Source: Paracoccaceae bacterium (GTDB lineage: Bacteria; Pseudomonadota; Alphaproteobacteria; Rhodobacterales; Rhodobacteraceae). Taken from it: a DNA stretch of 15,598 nucleotides. Position numbers and translations under genes: made by a program. This document shows, one piece after another, positions 1 to 6,711 of this stretch (the first letter of the stretch is position 1; each line of letters starts with the position of its first letter). The stretch covers positions 1 through 15,598 of the forward strand of contig DNSZ01000013.1 in NCBI GenBank assembly GCA_003500165.1. Reading direction: 5' to 3'. A model generated the notes under the pieces. That model saw only the letters and a list, made by a program, of their open reading frames with translations. It was not told where the DNA came from and did no database searches.

Positions 1-318
1 ATGTGAGGAAGGCATGAGCCGAATGGACAACTGATCGACCGGATCGGGGCAGGGAAAACCAGCGAGACGCGCAGGGCTTCGAGCCCGGTGAGAAGTCTTG
101 GACCCGGCCCGCGAACCACCATCCCGGCCCGCGGCGCATGTAAAGAGCCGCAATCAGAGGCCTGACACAAGCGCGCACTCGATCACACGTTCAGGAGGTT
201 CACGATGTCCTTGCATTCCGCGCGGCATCCACACAAGCGTGTGGGCGTGCCGATCCCAAAAAGGTCGGCATGTCGGCGCGCTTCTTATTCTCGGAGCGTC
301 CAGGAAAGGACAATCCCA
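1..318. other. Leading stretch with no convincing gene
   Basis: No reading frame here has coding character. A short hairpin (GGGCT-TCG-AGCCC, 74-86) has no following T-run. A textbook Shine-Dalgarno AGGAGGT (193-199) lies 5 bases before an ATG at 205. That ATG is in frame, with no stop, with the small gene that starts at 319, so this stretch could encode an Arg/His-rich N-terminal extension or simply be its leader. The end of an upstream gene could lie in the first few dozen bases but cannot be identified. Confidence 0.5.
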
Positions 319-507
319 ATGACTCCCGAACAGACCAAGACTGCCGAGAAGATGACCTCCGTGAAGGCCGCATGGGACAAGGCGCCCGCTGGTCCGAAGA
401 AGGATGCGGCGCTGAAGCACTACCAGGCAGCCGAGAAGGCGCACACGGCGAAGAACGACGCCGAGACCAACAAGGAACTCGACGCGGCGGCCCACGCCCT
501 CGCCTGA
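319..507 (+). CDS. Small Lys/Ala-rich conserved hypothetical protein (62 aa)
   Basis: The protein is short, soluble and strongly helical, rich in Lys, Ala, Asp and Glu, with no signal peptide, membrane segment or cysteine. It begins MTPEQTKTAEKM and ends in repeated short Ala/Lys/Asn heptad-like stretches. I recognise the general look of small uncharacterised alphaproteobacterial proteins of this kind but can assign no function. The ATG at 319 was chosen because AAGGA (306-310) precedes it at 8 bases and because the charged-helical character starts there. An in-frame ATG at 205 with a stronger Shine-Dalgarno would add 38 Arg/His-rich residues of different composition. The gene stands alone on its strand and ends at a strong hairpin terminator shared with the convergent regulator gene. 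Confidence 0.7.
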   Translation: MTPEQTKTAEKMTSVKAAWDKAPAGPKKDAALKHYQAAEKAHTAKNDAETNKELDAAAHALA

Positions 508-532
508 CCTTCGGCGTCTGACCTGATCACCG

Positions 533-571
533 GGGCCGCCTGCCAAACACGGGAGGGCGGCCCTTTCATTT
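533..571. terminator. Convergent hairpin terminator
   Basis: Perfect 8-bp arms GGGCCGCC (533-540) and GGCGGCCC (556-563) enclose a 15-base loop. On the plus strand they are followed by the T-rich TTTCATTT (564-571). The hairpin lies 25 bases after the stop of the small plus-strand gene and immediately after the stop of the minus-strand regulator (566-568). It therefore probably ends transcription from both sides, better on the plus strand where the T-run is. Confidence 0.75.
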
Positions 572-1300
572 CACGAGCGGTCCGGTCTGGTCCAGATAGG
601 CCGGATCGAACTCGGCAAGGTCCACCAGCCCGCCATAGTCGTGAAACGTCACAAGTCCGTCCCGAAAGGTCACCAGTCCACTCTCGCGAAGCTGGCGCAA
701 CACGCGGTTTACATGGACCGCGCTCAACCCCAGCGTATCGGCGAGGTGATACTGCGTCAGCGGGCAGTCGTAGCCGTCCTTGCTGCCCATCCCCACCAAC
801 GCCAGCCTCGATCCCAGCTCCAGCAGGAAATGCGCCATGCGCGCGTCCGCATCGCGTCGACCGATCCCGACGAGATGCTCCACGACCATCGCCTCGTCCC
901 TTGACGCCGCCCAGAGTATGGCGGTCGCCAAGCGTGGGGTCTGCGCGAACGCATCGAGAAGATCGCTCGTCAGCACTTCGGCAGCCTCGATATCGACAAT
1001 GGGTTCGAAGCTGTGGTCCGACGTGCGCAACAAAACGCTGCGCAATCCCAGAAAGTCCCCGGGCACCTGAAAATCCACGATCTGCCGGGTCCCGTCGGCC
1101 TGCAGCTTGTAGGAACAAACCCAACCAGCCGACAGAATGTAAGCCGCCTGGGCCGACTGGCCCTGATGCACCATATCGCGCCCCGCCACGAAGGACCGGC
1201 GACGCTGGTGCAGTCGTTCAAGCACGGCCAGTTCGACCTCCGACAGGGCGACGAAGGCCGAGAGCTTCCGGGTCAGGGGGCTGAGTTCTACTGATTTCAT
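566..1300 (-). CDS. Crp/Fnr-family transcriptional regulator
   Basis: This is a 244-residue DNA-binding regulator. Residues about 10-130 form the cyclic-nucleotide-binding-type beta-roll (note VHQGQSAQAAYILSAGWVCS and QIVDFQVPGDFLG). A long dimerisation helix follows, then a winged HTH at about 181-210 (LTQYHLADTLGLSAVHVNRV). Only Cys62 and Cys179 are present, so it has no FNR-type [4Fe-4S] cysteine cluster. The recognition helix reads VHVNR where FNR has ETISR, so a different DNA target is expected. The start at 1300 has GGAGG 4-8 bases upstream; a longer frame from 1327 lacks this. The gene is divergent from the small gene at 1449, and an inverted repeat in the shared gap is a candidate operator. 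The ligand cannot be told from sequence. Confidence 0.9.
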   Translation of the reverse strand: MKSVELSPLTRKLSAFVALSEVELAVLERLHQRRRSFVAGRDMVHQGQSAQAAYILSAGWVCSYKLQADGTRQIVDFQVPGDFLGLRSVLLRTSDHSFEPIVDIEAAEVLTSDLLDAFAQTPRLATAILWAASRDEAMVVEHLVGIGRRDADARMAHFLLELGSRLALVGMGSKDGYDCPLTQYHLADTLGLSAVHVNRVLRQLRESGLVTFRDGLVTFHDYGGLVDLAEFDPAYLDQTGPLVK

Positions 1301-1353
1301 GGGGCCTCCGGGCGTGTCGTGACCCAAGAGCGGAAATCGGCCGGGACACTGCT

Positions 1354-1367
1354 CTGGATCAGTCCAG
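1354..1367. promoter_or_regulatory. CTGGA-N4-TCCAG palindrome, candidate operator
   Basis: A perfect 5-4-5 inverted repeat lies 53 bases upstream of the regulator start and 81 bases upstream of the divergent small gene. The 5-4-5 geometry is that of Crp/Fnr-family sites (FNR: TTGAT-N4-ATCAA), but the half-site differs. It may be the autoregulatory site of the adjacent regulator. This is inferred from position and symmetry only, and a single short palindrome can arise by chance. Confidence 0.35.
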
Positions 1368-1448
1368 CATAAGGCAATTCCTGCGAGAAGTACGGATGTA
1401 TCTGAACCTCATCTTTCCCGGTTCACGATGCCAAGGAAGGAAACCCGG

Positions 1449-1685
1449 ATGTCGACCGCAAGCGAACATGCAGGCCAGGCTGCCCTTTCGATCTGTGAGG
1501 CGCTGCTGCTTGCCATGAACGATCGCGGAGTGCTGCCGGAGCACGAGATCGTGGGGGTTCTTCGCGACGCCGCAGCGACCCATGAGAACGCGGTCGGCAC
1601 CGACCATGAGACGGAAAACCACCGAGCTGTCGCGGACCTGATCAACGCGATCATCGCCGGCGGTAATTCAGTTCGACGCTTGTGA
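1449..1685 (+). CDS. Small conserved hypothetical protein (78 aa)
   Basis: This is an acidic, mainly helical soluble protein without signal peptide or membrane segment. Its features are an N-terminal helix (residues about 8-24, QAALSICEALLLAMNDRG), a central segment containing an EHEIVGVLRDAAATHEN-like helix, and a C-terminal helix ADLINAIIAGGNSVRRL. I do not recognise a named domain. The start at 1449 is set by AAGGAAGG (1432-1439) about 9 bases upstream; an in-frame ATG at 1428 has no ribosome site. It lies alone, divergent from the Crp/Fnr regulator and upstream of the groESL operator region, so control by that regulator is plausible but unproven. Two hairpins begin at its stop codon. Confidence 0.75.
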   Translation: MSTASEHAGQAALSICEALLLAMNDRGVLPEHEIVGVLRDAAATHENAVGTDHETENHRAVADLINAIIAGGNSVRRL

Positions 1686-1716
1686 AGTCGAGCTTCGTCG
1701 AACTGCGGGAGCAGTT
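1671..1716 (+). terminator. Two overlapping hairpins after the 78-aa gene
   Basis: The first hairpin pairs GTTCGAC (1671-1677) with GTCGAAC (1697-1703), with an inner GAAG/CTTC stem. The second pairs AACTGC (1701-1706) with GCAGTT (1711-1716) around a GGGA tetraloop. They share bases 1701-1703, so both cannot be fully paired at once. There is no T-run, so this is at best a weak or Rho-assisted terminator. Its position, beginning over the stop codon, suggests 3' end formation or mRNA stability. Confidence 0.4.
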
Positions 1717-1763
1717 ATGGATATCAATTGATTGGAAACCAAAAGATATTCTTTGAGACGCTA

Positions 1764-1794
1764 TTGCAGAACCCCTGCTGAGCCATCATTTAAA
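1764..1794 (+). promoter_or_regulatory. groES: Possible groESL promoter
   Basis: An AT-rich patch rare in this window ends just before the CIRCE element. TTGCAG (1764-1769) and TTTAAA (1789-1794) resemble -35 and -10 hexamers, but the 19-base spacing is long and the -10 is imperfect. A heat-shock sigma (RpoH) promoter could not be clearly recognised. The location directly upstream of CIRCE is the usual layout for HrcA-repressed promoters. Confidence 0.3.
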
Positions 1795-1799
1795 TGGCA

Positions 1800-1826
1800 T
1801 TGGCACTCCGGTATGGCGAGTGCCAA
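1800..1826. promoter_or_regulatory. CIRCE operator (HrcA-binding site)
   Basis: TTGGCACTC (1800-1808), a 9-base spacer and GAGTGCCAA (1818-1826) form a perfect inverted repeat. It matches the CIRCE consensus TTAGCACTC-N9-GAGTGCTAA at 16 of 18 arm positions, and the two differences are compensatory, so symmetry is kept. It sits 54 bases before the groES start codon, the classic place for HrcA repression of groESL. HrcA is not encoded in this window, so control by a repressor elsewhere in the genome is implied. Confidence 0.93.
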
Positions 1827-1880
1827 AGCACATCCGAACATCGCCATGCTCCCTTGGACATCCGAAGAAGGAGCACTTAC

Positions 1881-2168
1881 GTGTCGTTCACTCCACTCCA
1901 CGACCGGGTTCTCGTCCGCCGCATCGAAGGTGACGCGAAGACCTCAGGTGGGCTCATCATCCCTGACACCGCAAAAGAGAAGCCGCAGGAGGGTGAGATC
2001 GTCGCGGTCGGCGCTGGCGCCAAGGACGAGGATGGCGAGCGCATCGCCATGGACGTCAAGGCTGGCGACCGGATCCTGTTCGGGAAATGGTCGGGCACCG
2101 AAATCAAGCTCGACGGCGAAGACCTCATGATCATGAAGGAGAGCGACATTCTCGGCGTCATGGCCTGA
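1881..2168 (+). CDS. groES: GroES co-chaperonin (Cpn10)
   Basis: GroES is the heptameric lid of the GroEL cage and acts in the cytoplasm. The 95-residue length is exactly that of the family. It opens SFTPLHDRVLVRRIEGD, followed by the mobile-loop region KTSGGLIIPDTAKEKPQEG (about 20-38), the conserved GEIVAVGAGAKDEDG, VKAGDRILFGKWSGTEIKLDGEDL and the end ESDILGVMA. The start is a GTG at 1881 with AAGGAG (1868-1873) 7 bases upstream. Reading back further in frame gives non-homologous sequence through the CIRCE element, so that is not coding. groEL follows after 44 bases with its own ribosome site, giving a two-gene operon under CIRCE control. Confidence 0.97.
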   Translation: MSFTPLHDRVLVRRIEGDAKTSGGLIIPDTAKEKPQEGEIVAVGAGAKDEDGERIAMDVKAGDRILFGKWSGTEIKLDGEDLMIMKESDILGVMA

Positions 2169-2212
2169 CCCCGACAGCGACGCCGAAATTTCACTCTCAG
2201 GAGCACCCAATC

Positions 2213-3859
<1,647 letters not shown>

Positions 3860-3867
3860 ACGGCGGC

Positions 3868-3892
3868 GTCCCGCGGGCAGGAGCCCCGGGAC
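3868..3892 (+). other. GC-rich hairpin after groEL
   Basis: GTCCCG (3868-3873), a bulged C, GGGC, loop AGGA, GCCC and CGGGAC (3887-3892) make a ten-pair stem starting 8 bases after the groEL stop. No T-run follows. It could stabilise the groESL message 3' end, or partly terminate before the downstream 44-residue gene, lowering that gene's expression relative to groEL. Confidence 0.5.
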
Positions 3893-3966
3893 ACCAATCC
3901 ACGGTGTTGATGAAAACAAACACCGAGCACTGCTTCAGAAAAAACTCAGAACCAGGAGGAACCGAA

Positions 3967-4101
3967 ATGTCCAAAGGTGACAAGCAACGCGGCAACCGTG
4001 AGGCGAAGAAGCCCAAGAAGGTGAAGGAAAAGGTCGTTGCAACAGCCGACTTCACGAAGGGTAAAGCCTTGACCAATCTTGGCGAGCACAAGAAGAAATA
4101 G
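3967..4101 (+). CDS. Small basic conserved protein (44 aa)
   Basis: This is a very short, highly charged protein beginning MSKGDKQRGNREAKKPKK, with a middle VVATADFTKGKAL and a Lys-rich end. It resembles a family of tiny lysine-rich proteins of unknown function that I have seen in many Proteobacteria, with a charged N-terminus and a short hydrophobic-acidic centre. The start is well fixed: AGGAGG (3955-3960) sits 6 bases before the ATG. It follows groEL by about 107 bases, beyond a hairpin, and could be a third gene of the heat-shock transcript or have its own promoter. Its strong positive charge would suit nucleic acid or ribosome binding, which is only a guess. Confidence 0.7.
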   Translation: MSKGDKQRGNREAKKPKKVKEKVVATADFTKGKALTNLGEHKKK

Positions 4102-4112
4102 TTAGCGGTCCG

Positions 4113-4192
4113 AGTGATTACCTATCACTGAAGACGGAGCCAGATGGCCGAGGGATACACGGCGACTTGCTTCGTCGGAAAGCCTCTGGCTC
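4113..4192. other. Hairpin cluster downstream of the 44-aa gene
   Basis: AGTGAT-TACCT-ATCACT (4113-4129) is a perfect 6-bp hairpin 12 bases after the stop. Next, GAGCCAGA-T-GGC (4137-4148) pairs with GCCTCTGGCTC (4182-4192), an 11-pair stem with one bulged T enclosing an internal CGAC/GTCG stem. No T-run follows either one. It may be a structured 3' UTR or a small RNA. The remaining bases up to 4262 hold no gene. Confidence 0.4.
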
Positions 4193-4262
4193 GCCAGAAA
4201 ACGACGATGACGATTTACCGGAGAGAATGCGCGACATGCGTATTTGATTGAGAAGCCGCAAG

Positions 4263-4514
4263 TTAGCGAAAGCAACCTCGCGCCTGGTCTCGCATCACTG
4301 CATAGTCGCCCAACATCTCCGCGATCGCAGAGCCCTCCGGCAGCAGGGCCAGTTCCTTTGCCGCCCGCGCCTGGAACTCTCGGTTGTACTCGACGACCGG
4401 CGGACAGGCGCCGAGCCTGCCCGCATCAGAACCGACCGTCACGCAGCCGCTCAGCAAGCTCGTCGCGATCGCGAGGGCGACGCGCCGCCGCCTCCAGCAT
4501 CTGGCGTTGGACAT
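4263..4514 (-). CDS. Phage o-spanin-like lipoprotein (Rz1-like), embedded
   Basis: The 83-residue protein has a basic N-terminus (RCWRRRR), a hydrophobic helix (VALAIATSLL) and a lipobox LSGC, giving a lipidated Cys at residue 24 for outer-membrane anchoring. The mature part has CPPVVEYNREFQARAAKEL and ends with a helical stretch and a second Cys. In phages such a lipoprotein joins an inner-membrane partner to form the spanin that fuses inner and outer membranes at lysis. The decisive context is that its start lies inside the i-spanin frame (4426-4677), the hallmark Rz/Rz1 overlap. The ribosome site GGAGAAGG is 6 bases before the ATG at 4514; an adjacent ATG at 4517 is possible. The frame is intact while its partner is broken, so it is probably a remnant. 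Confidence 0.72.
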   Translation of the reverse strand: MSNARCWRRRRVALAIATSLLSGCVTVGSDAGRLGACPPVVEYNREFQARAAKELALLPEGSAIAEMLGDYAVMRDQARGCFR

Positions 4515-4677
4515 CATTGGCCTTCTCCGTGGTTTCAAGGCGTTCGGCGAGGCGTCCCGCTCGCTCCCCGGAGCGCCGAAGCGAAAGCAGGAACAGGAGC
4601 ACTGCCAGCGCGACGACGCCGTAGCGCAGCGCCTACCGCACCCTCGTGGCGATCCCGGTAAGAAACGCGCCACTCAC
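4426..4677 (-). pseudogene. i-spanin-like (Rz-like) gene broken by TAG
   Basis: Reading from the GTG at 4677, the frame gives a short N-terminus SGAFLTGIATRVR, a TAG stop at 4635-4633, and then continues without interruption. After the stop come a transmembrane helix (ALRYGVVALAVLLFLLSL), an acidic/basic coiled coil (ERAGRLAERLETTEKANDVQ) and the end ELAERLRDGRF. That is the Rz layout: an inner-membrane anchor plus a periplasmic coiled coil. The stop sits just before the membrane helix, where a Trp codon (TGG to TAG) would be the simplest ancestor. No good restart is seen after it. The GTG overlaps the stop of the upstream frame as GTGA, a phage-style coupling. The frame is inactive unless the amber codon is suppressed. 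Confidence 0.7.
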
Positions 4678-4862
4678 CGCCGCCCCCGCTTCCCGTCGTC
4701 GAGCAGGGCATGGATCGCGACTGCGATGTCTCCGATTGAGGCGGCAATGAATGCTCATCTCAGAGTGTCGCGGTGCGCAACCCGCGGCAGGATCTCGCTC
4801 TGCACCACCTCGGGCACAACCGCTCGCTGCGCGGCAGGGTCGCCGGTCCCCACGTTCTTCAT
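4674..4862 (-). pseudogene. Small phage-type gene remnant with internal TGA
   Basis: From the ATG at 4862 the frame reads MKNVGTGDPAAQRAVVPEVV and on to RDTLR. It meets a TGA at 4757-4755, then continues cleanly as AFIAASIGDIAVAIHALLDD to a stop at 4676-4674 that overlaps the i-spanin GTG by four bases. The two halves together make 62 codons of even, protein-like composition, so I read this as one gene hit by a nonsense change (CGA to TGA is simplest). The alternative is a real 35-residue peptide. No function is recognised. Its position directly before a spanin gene suggests a lysis-cassette or tail-end phage protein. There is no good ribosome site, but its ATG overlaps another stop as ATGA. 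Confidence 0.5.
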
Positions 4863-5223
4863 GGTCCGGCTTCAAGCCAGGACTTCATTCGCAGGCGCAG
4901 TCTCGGTGGCGAAGGGTATGGAACTGTCGCGAAAGGACACATTACACCGCCGTGCCCGGCCGAAGTCGTAATGGGCTGCTGTCGAGCCTCCTTGGCTGAG
5001 CGATGCCTGGGAGGAGCGGCAAACAAGGAAGGAGGTCATGAGGCGGACGGCGGCGTGCATGACCATGCGAAGGACCGATCCGGACGCATTCCGCTGCATG
5101 GAGCAGGTCTTGGACATCGAATGCGGTTTCTTCGCTCTCGCGGTGCGAACACCGGCGCGCATGCTGGGATATCGGCACGAGGCTAGGCGCGTTGGCGCCA
5201 TGCCATGTCCCGGTCACGACCGG
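4863..5223. other. No intact gene; likely degraded DNA
   Basis: No frame on either strand looks like an intact protein. On the minus strand a short open stretch ends RLRLRMKSWLEAGP with a stop overlapping the next ATG (4862) as ATGA, so it may be the last piece of another phage gene, but it is closed upstream by a stop near 5036. On the plus strand a strong Shine-Dalgarno (AAGGAGGT, 5029-5036) precedes an ATG at 5038. Its frame runs antisense through cbpM with no recognisable domain. Confidence 0.5.
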
Positions 5224-5553
5224 TCAGCGCCGTTTCATCCCGGCCAGCAGCTGGCCCCGAAGATCAGCGGGCGCCGCGTCGATCGCGCTCGCCATCGCCG
5301 CGAGTTCCTGCCGCGTCGCGTGCAGCTGATCGATCAGGGAAATCACGATGCCCAGGGCCGTCTCGTCCAGATCGAGGTCCTGAGAGAGATCGCAAAGAAG
5401 TTCGAGCCGCGCGACGTCGACGCGACGAAAGACGTAGCCGCCGCCGCTCCGCTCCGGCCGCACCAGATCGCCCTCGATGAACTGCACAAGCTGGCGACGG
5501 GTCAGCCGCGTGACTGTGGCGACGATCTCGTCCTCGGTATAGCGCTCGGTCAT
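5224..5553 (-). CDS. cbpM: CbpM-like MerR-type chaperone modulator
   Basis: The protein has 109 residues, close to the usual CbpM length. The N-terminal MTERYTEDEIVATVTRLTRR is a MerR-type helix-turn-helix start. Next comes the wing-like LVQFIEGDLVRPERSGGGYV, in which Tyr/Phe after the glycines matches the family, and then a helical C-terminal half (ARLELLCDLSQDLDLDETAL). CbpM binds the J domain of CbpA and inhibits its co-chaperone activity. The ATG at 5553 overlaps the stop of the J-protein gene as ATGA, and AAGGAGG lies upstream inside that gene. The translational coupling fits a stoichiometric partner of the upstream J protein. The tail AGMKRR is basic. The assignment rests equally on sequence style and on the CbpA neighbour. 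Confidence 0.88.
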   Translation of the reverse strand: MTERYTEDEIVATVTRLTRRQLVQFIEGDLVRPERSGGGYVFRRVDVARLELLCDLSQDLDLDETALGIVISLIDQLHATRQELAAMASAIDAAPADLRGQLLAGMKRR

Positions 5554-6494
5554 CTTGACGCCTCCTTCAGCAGGTCTGCGCGCGGATCGGTGGCATGGGT
5601 CTTGCGCCACTCAGTCAGGAAGTCGCGCAAACCGGCGTCGGGCTCGGGCGGAGCGACAATCATCAGCTCGACCCTCTGATCACTTGGCGTCTTTCGGCCC
5701 GCATTCCCGACACCGCGCCCGCGCAGCCGCAGGATCCGGCCGGAACTGGCGCCCGACGGAATTGTCAGGCTCACCGGGCCGTCGATGGTGGGGGCCGTGA
5801 CCTTCGCGCCGAGGATCGCCTCGTCGATGGTGATCGGCAGGGTCAACACGATGTCGTCGCCGTCGCGCCGGAACACCGGATGGGGCCGCACGAAGATCGT
5901 GATCAGCGCGTCCCCGGCAGGCCCGCCGCCAAGGCCGGGCGCCCCCTTGCCACGCAGCCGCAGGGTCTGCCCGTCCTCGGTGCCGCGCGGGATCTTCACC
6001 GCGAGGGCCTGGCCGTCGGGCAACGTGATCCGGGTCTCGGACCCGCGCACCGCGTCCAGAAACGGCACCTCCAGCGTGTAGCGCGCATCGCGACCGGCGG
6101 CCGAAAACCCGCCCTCGCCGAAATCGCCTGCGGACGCGCGTGCGCGGTTGCGCAGGATCTCCGCGAAGATGTCCGCCGGATCGGCGTCCGGACCGAAGCC
6201 GCGCCCTTGTCGATAGGCGTTGTCCGCCGCATCGGCGAAGTCGCGGTAGTACCGGCGCTGCGGTCGCTCCTGACCGAGGCCGTCGATCTCGCCCGCGTCA
6301 AACCGAGTACGGGTCTCTGGATCCTTGAGGATGTCGTAGGCGGCGGAGATGGCCTTGAACCGCGCCTCGGCGCCCTCGTCGTCGGGATGCAGGTCCGGGT
6401 GGCTCGTGCGCACCAGCTTGCGATAGGCCTTCTTGATGTCGTCTGCCGTGGCCGTCTTTTCGAGGCCGAGGGTTTCGTAGGGATCGTCGGGCAT
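5550..6494 (-). CDS. cbpA: CbpA/DnaJ-type class B J-domain co-chaperone
   Basis: The 314-residue J protein stimulates DnaK ATPase and delivers clients. Residues 3-70 are the J domain: DDPYETLGLEKTATADDIKK, the HPD triad at 32-34, then EARFKAISAAYDILKDPETR. A Gly/Phe-rich linker (about 75-135) follows, with no CXXCXGXG zinc repeats, so it is class B (CbpA/DjlA-like) rather than true DnaJ. Two beta-barrel client domains come next (YTLEVPFLDAVRGSETRITL; KIPRGTEDGQTLRLRGKG; then PITIDEAILGAKVTAPTIDG and LRLRGRGV). The start at 6494 has GGAAGGAG 5 bases upstream; an in-frame ATG at 6524 has none. cbpM overlaps its stop. An FNR-like box and a TATTCT -10 lie upstream. Confidence 0.95.
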   Translation of the reverse strand: MPDDPYETLGLEKTATADDIKKAYRKLVRTSHPDLHPDDEGAEARFKAISAAYDILKDPETRTRFDAGEIDGLGQERPQRRYYRDFADAADNAYRQGRGFGPDADPADIFAEILRNRARASAGDFGEGGFSAAGRDARYTLEVPFLDAVRGSETRITLPDGQALAVKIPRGTEDGQTLRLRGKGAPGLGGGPAGDALITIFVRPHPVFRRDGDDIVLTLPITIDEAILGAKVTAPTIDGPVSLTIPSGASSGRILRLRGRGVGNAGRKTPSDQRVELMIVAPPEPDAGLRDFLTEWRKTHATDPRADLLKEASR

Positions 6495-6553
6495 CAAGGC
6501 TCCTTCCCGGCGGCCCGCGCGCATGGAGGTGGGCGGCGCGCAAGCGGCGTCAA

Positions 6554-6630
6554 TCCTTGGAGAATAGGACAGCCGCCGGAGTTGGGTCGCTGATCCACAT
6601 CAACGCGGAGGCTGCGCCCCGACATATGCT
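6554..6630. promoter_or_regulatory. FNR-type box in divergent promoter
   Basis: CTGAT-CCAC-ATCAA (6590-6603) matches the FNR/FnrL consensus TTGAT-N4-ATCAA at 9 of 10 positions. On the minus strand a TATTCT -10 (6566-6561) lies 23 bases from the box, which puts the box centre near -42.5 of a start at about 6554. On the plus strand TATGCT (6625-6630) lies 21 bases from the box, for the exporter operon. Both spacings approximate the class II FNR activator arrangement (box centre -41.5, 22-base gap). The -10 on the plus side is weak (4 of 6). Confidence 0.6.
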
Positions 6631-6711
6631 GCCCGTGCGGAGGTGAGGCCCGAGGCTCTAGTCTGCCATGGTCCGTCGCTTCGCGCCCCCACACCGAAAG
6701 GATGCTCCTTC

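Noticed and set aside
566..1300. The Crp/Fnr protein as the reader of the 6590-6603 FNR-type box
   Set aside because: It lacks the iron-sulfur cysteines, and its recognition helix reads VHVNR rather than ETISR, so FNR-site recognition is not supported.
4244..4971. Several plus-strand frames across the spanin region
   Set aside because: They are Arg/Pro/Ser-rich shadows; the minus strand holds the lipobox, membrane helix and coiled coil.
4863..5186. A heavy-metal ATPase or YHS-domain fragment suggested by a His/Asp-rich plus-strand stretch
   Set aside because: The expected DPVCGM motif is absent in all frames; the resemblance is limited to a few His/Asp residues.
5038..5679. A plus-strand frame with a strong AAGGAGGT before the ATG
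   Set aside because: Beyond about 60 codons it is antisense to cbpM and the J-protein gene; the first part shows no known domain, so the ribosome-like site is probably left from degraded DNA.
5595..6593. A 332-codon plus-strand frame opposite the J-protein gene
   Set aside because: It is antisense to a clear J-domain protein, with no domain of its own.
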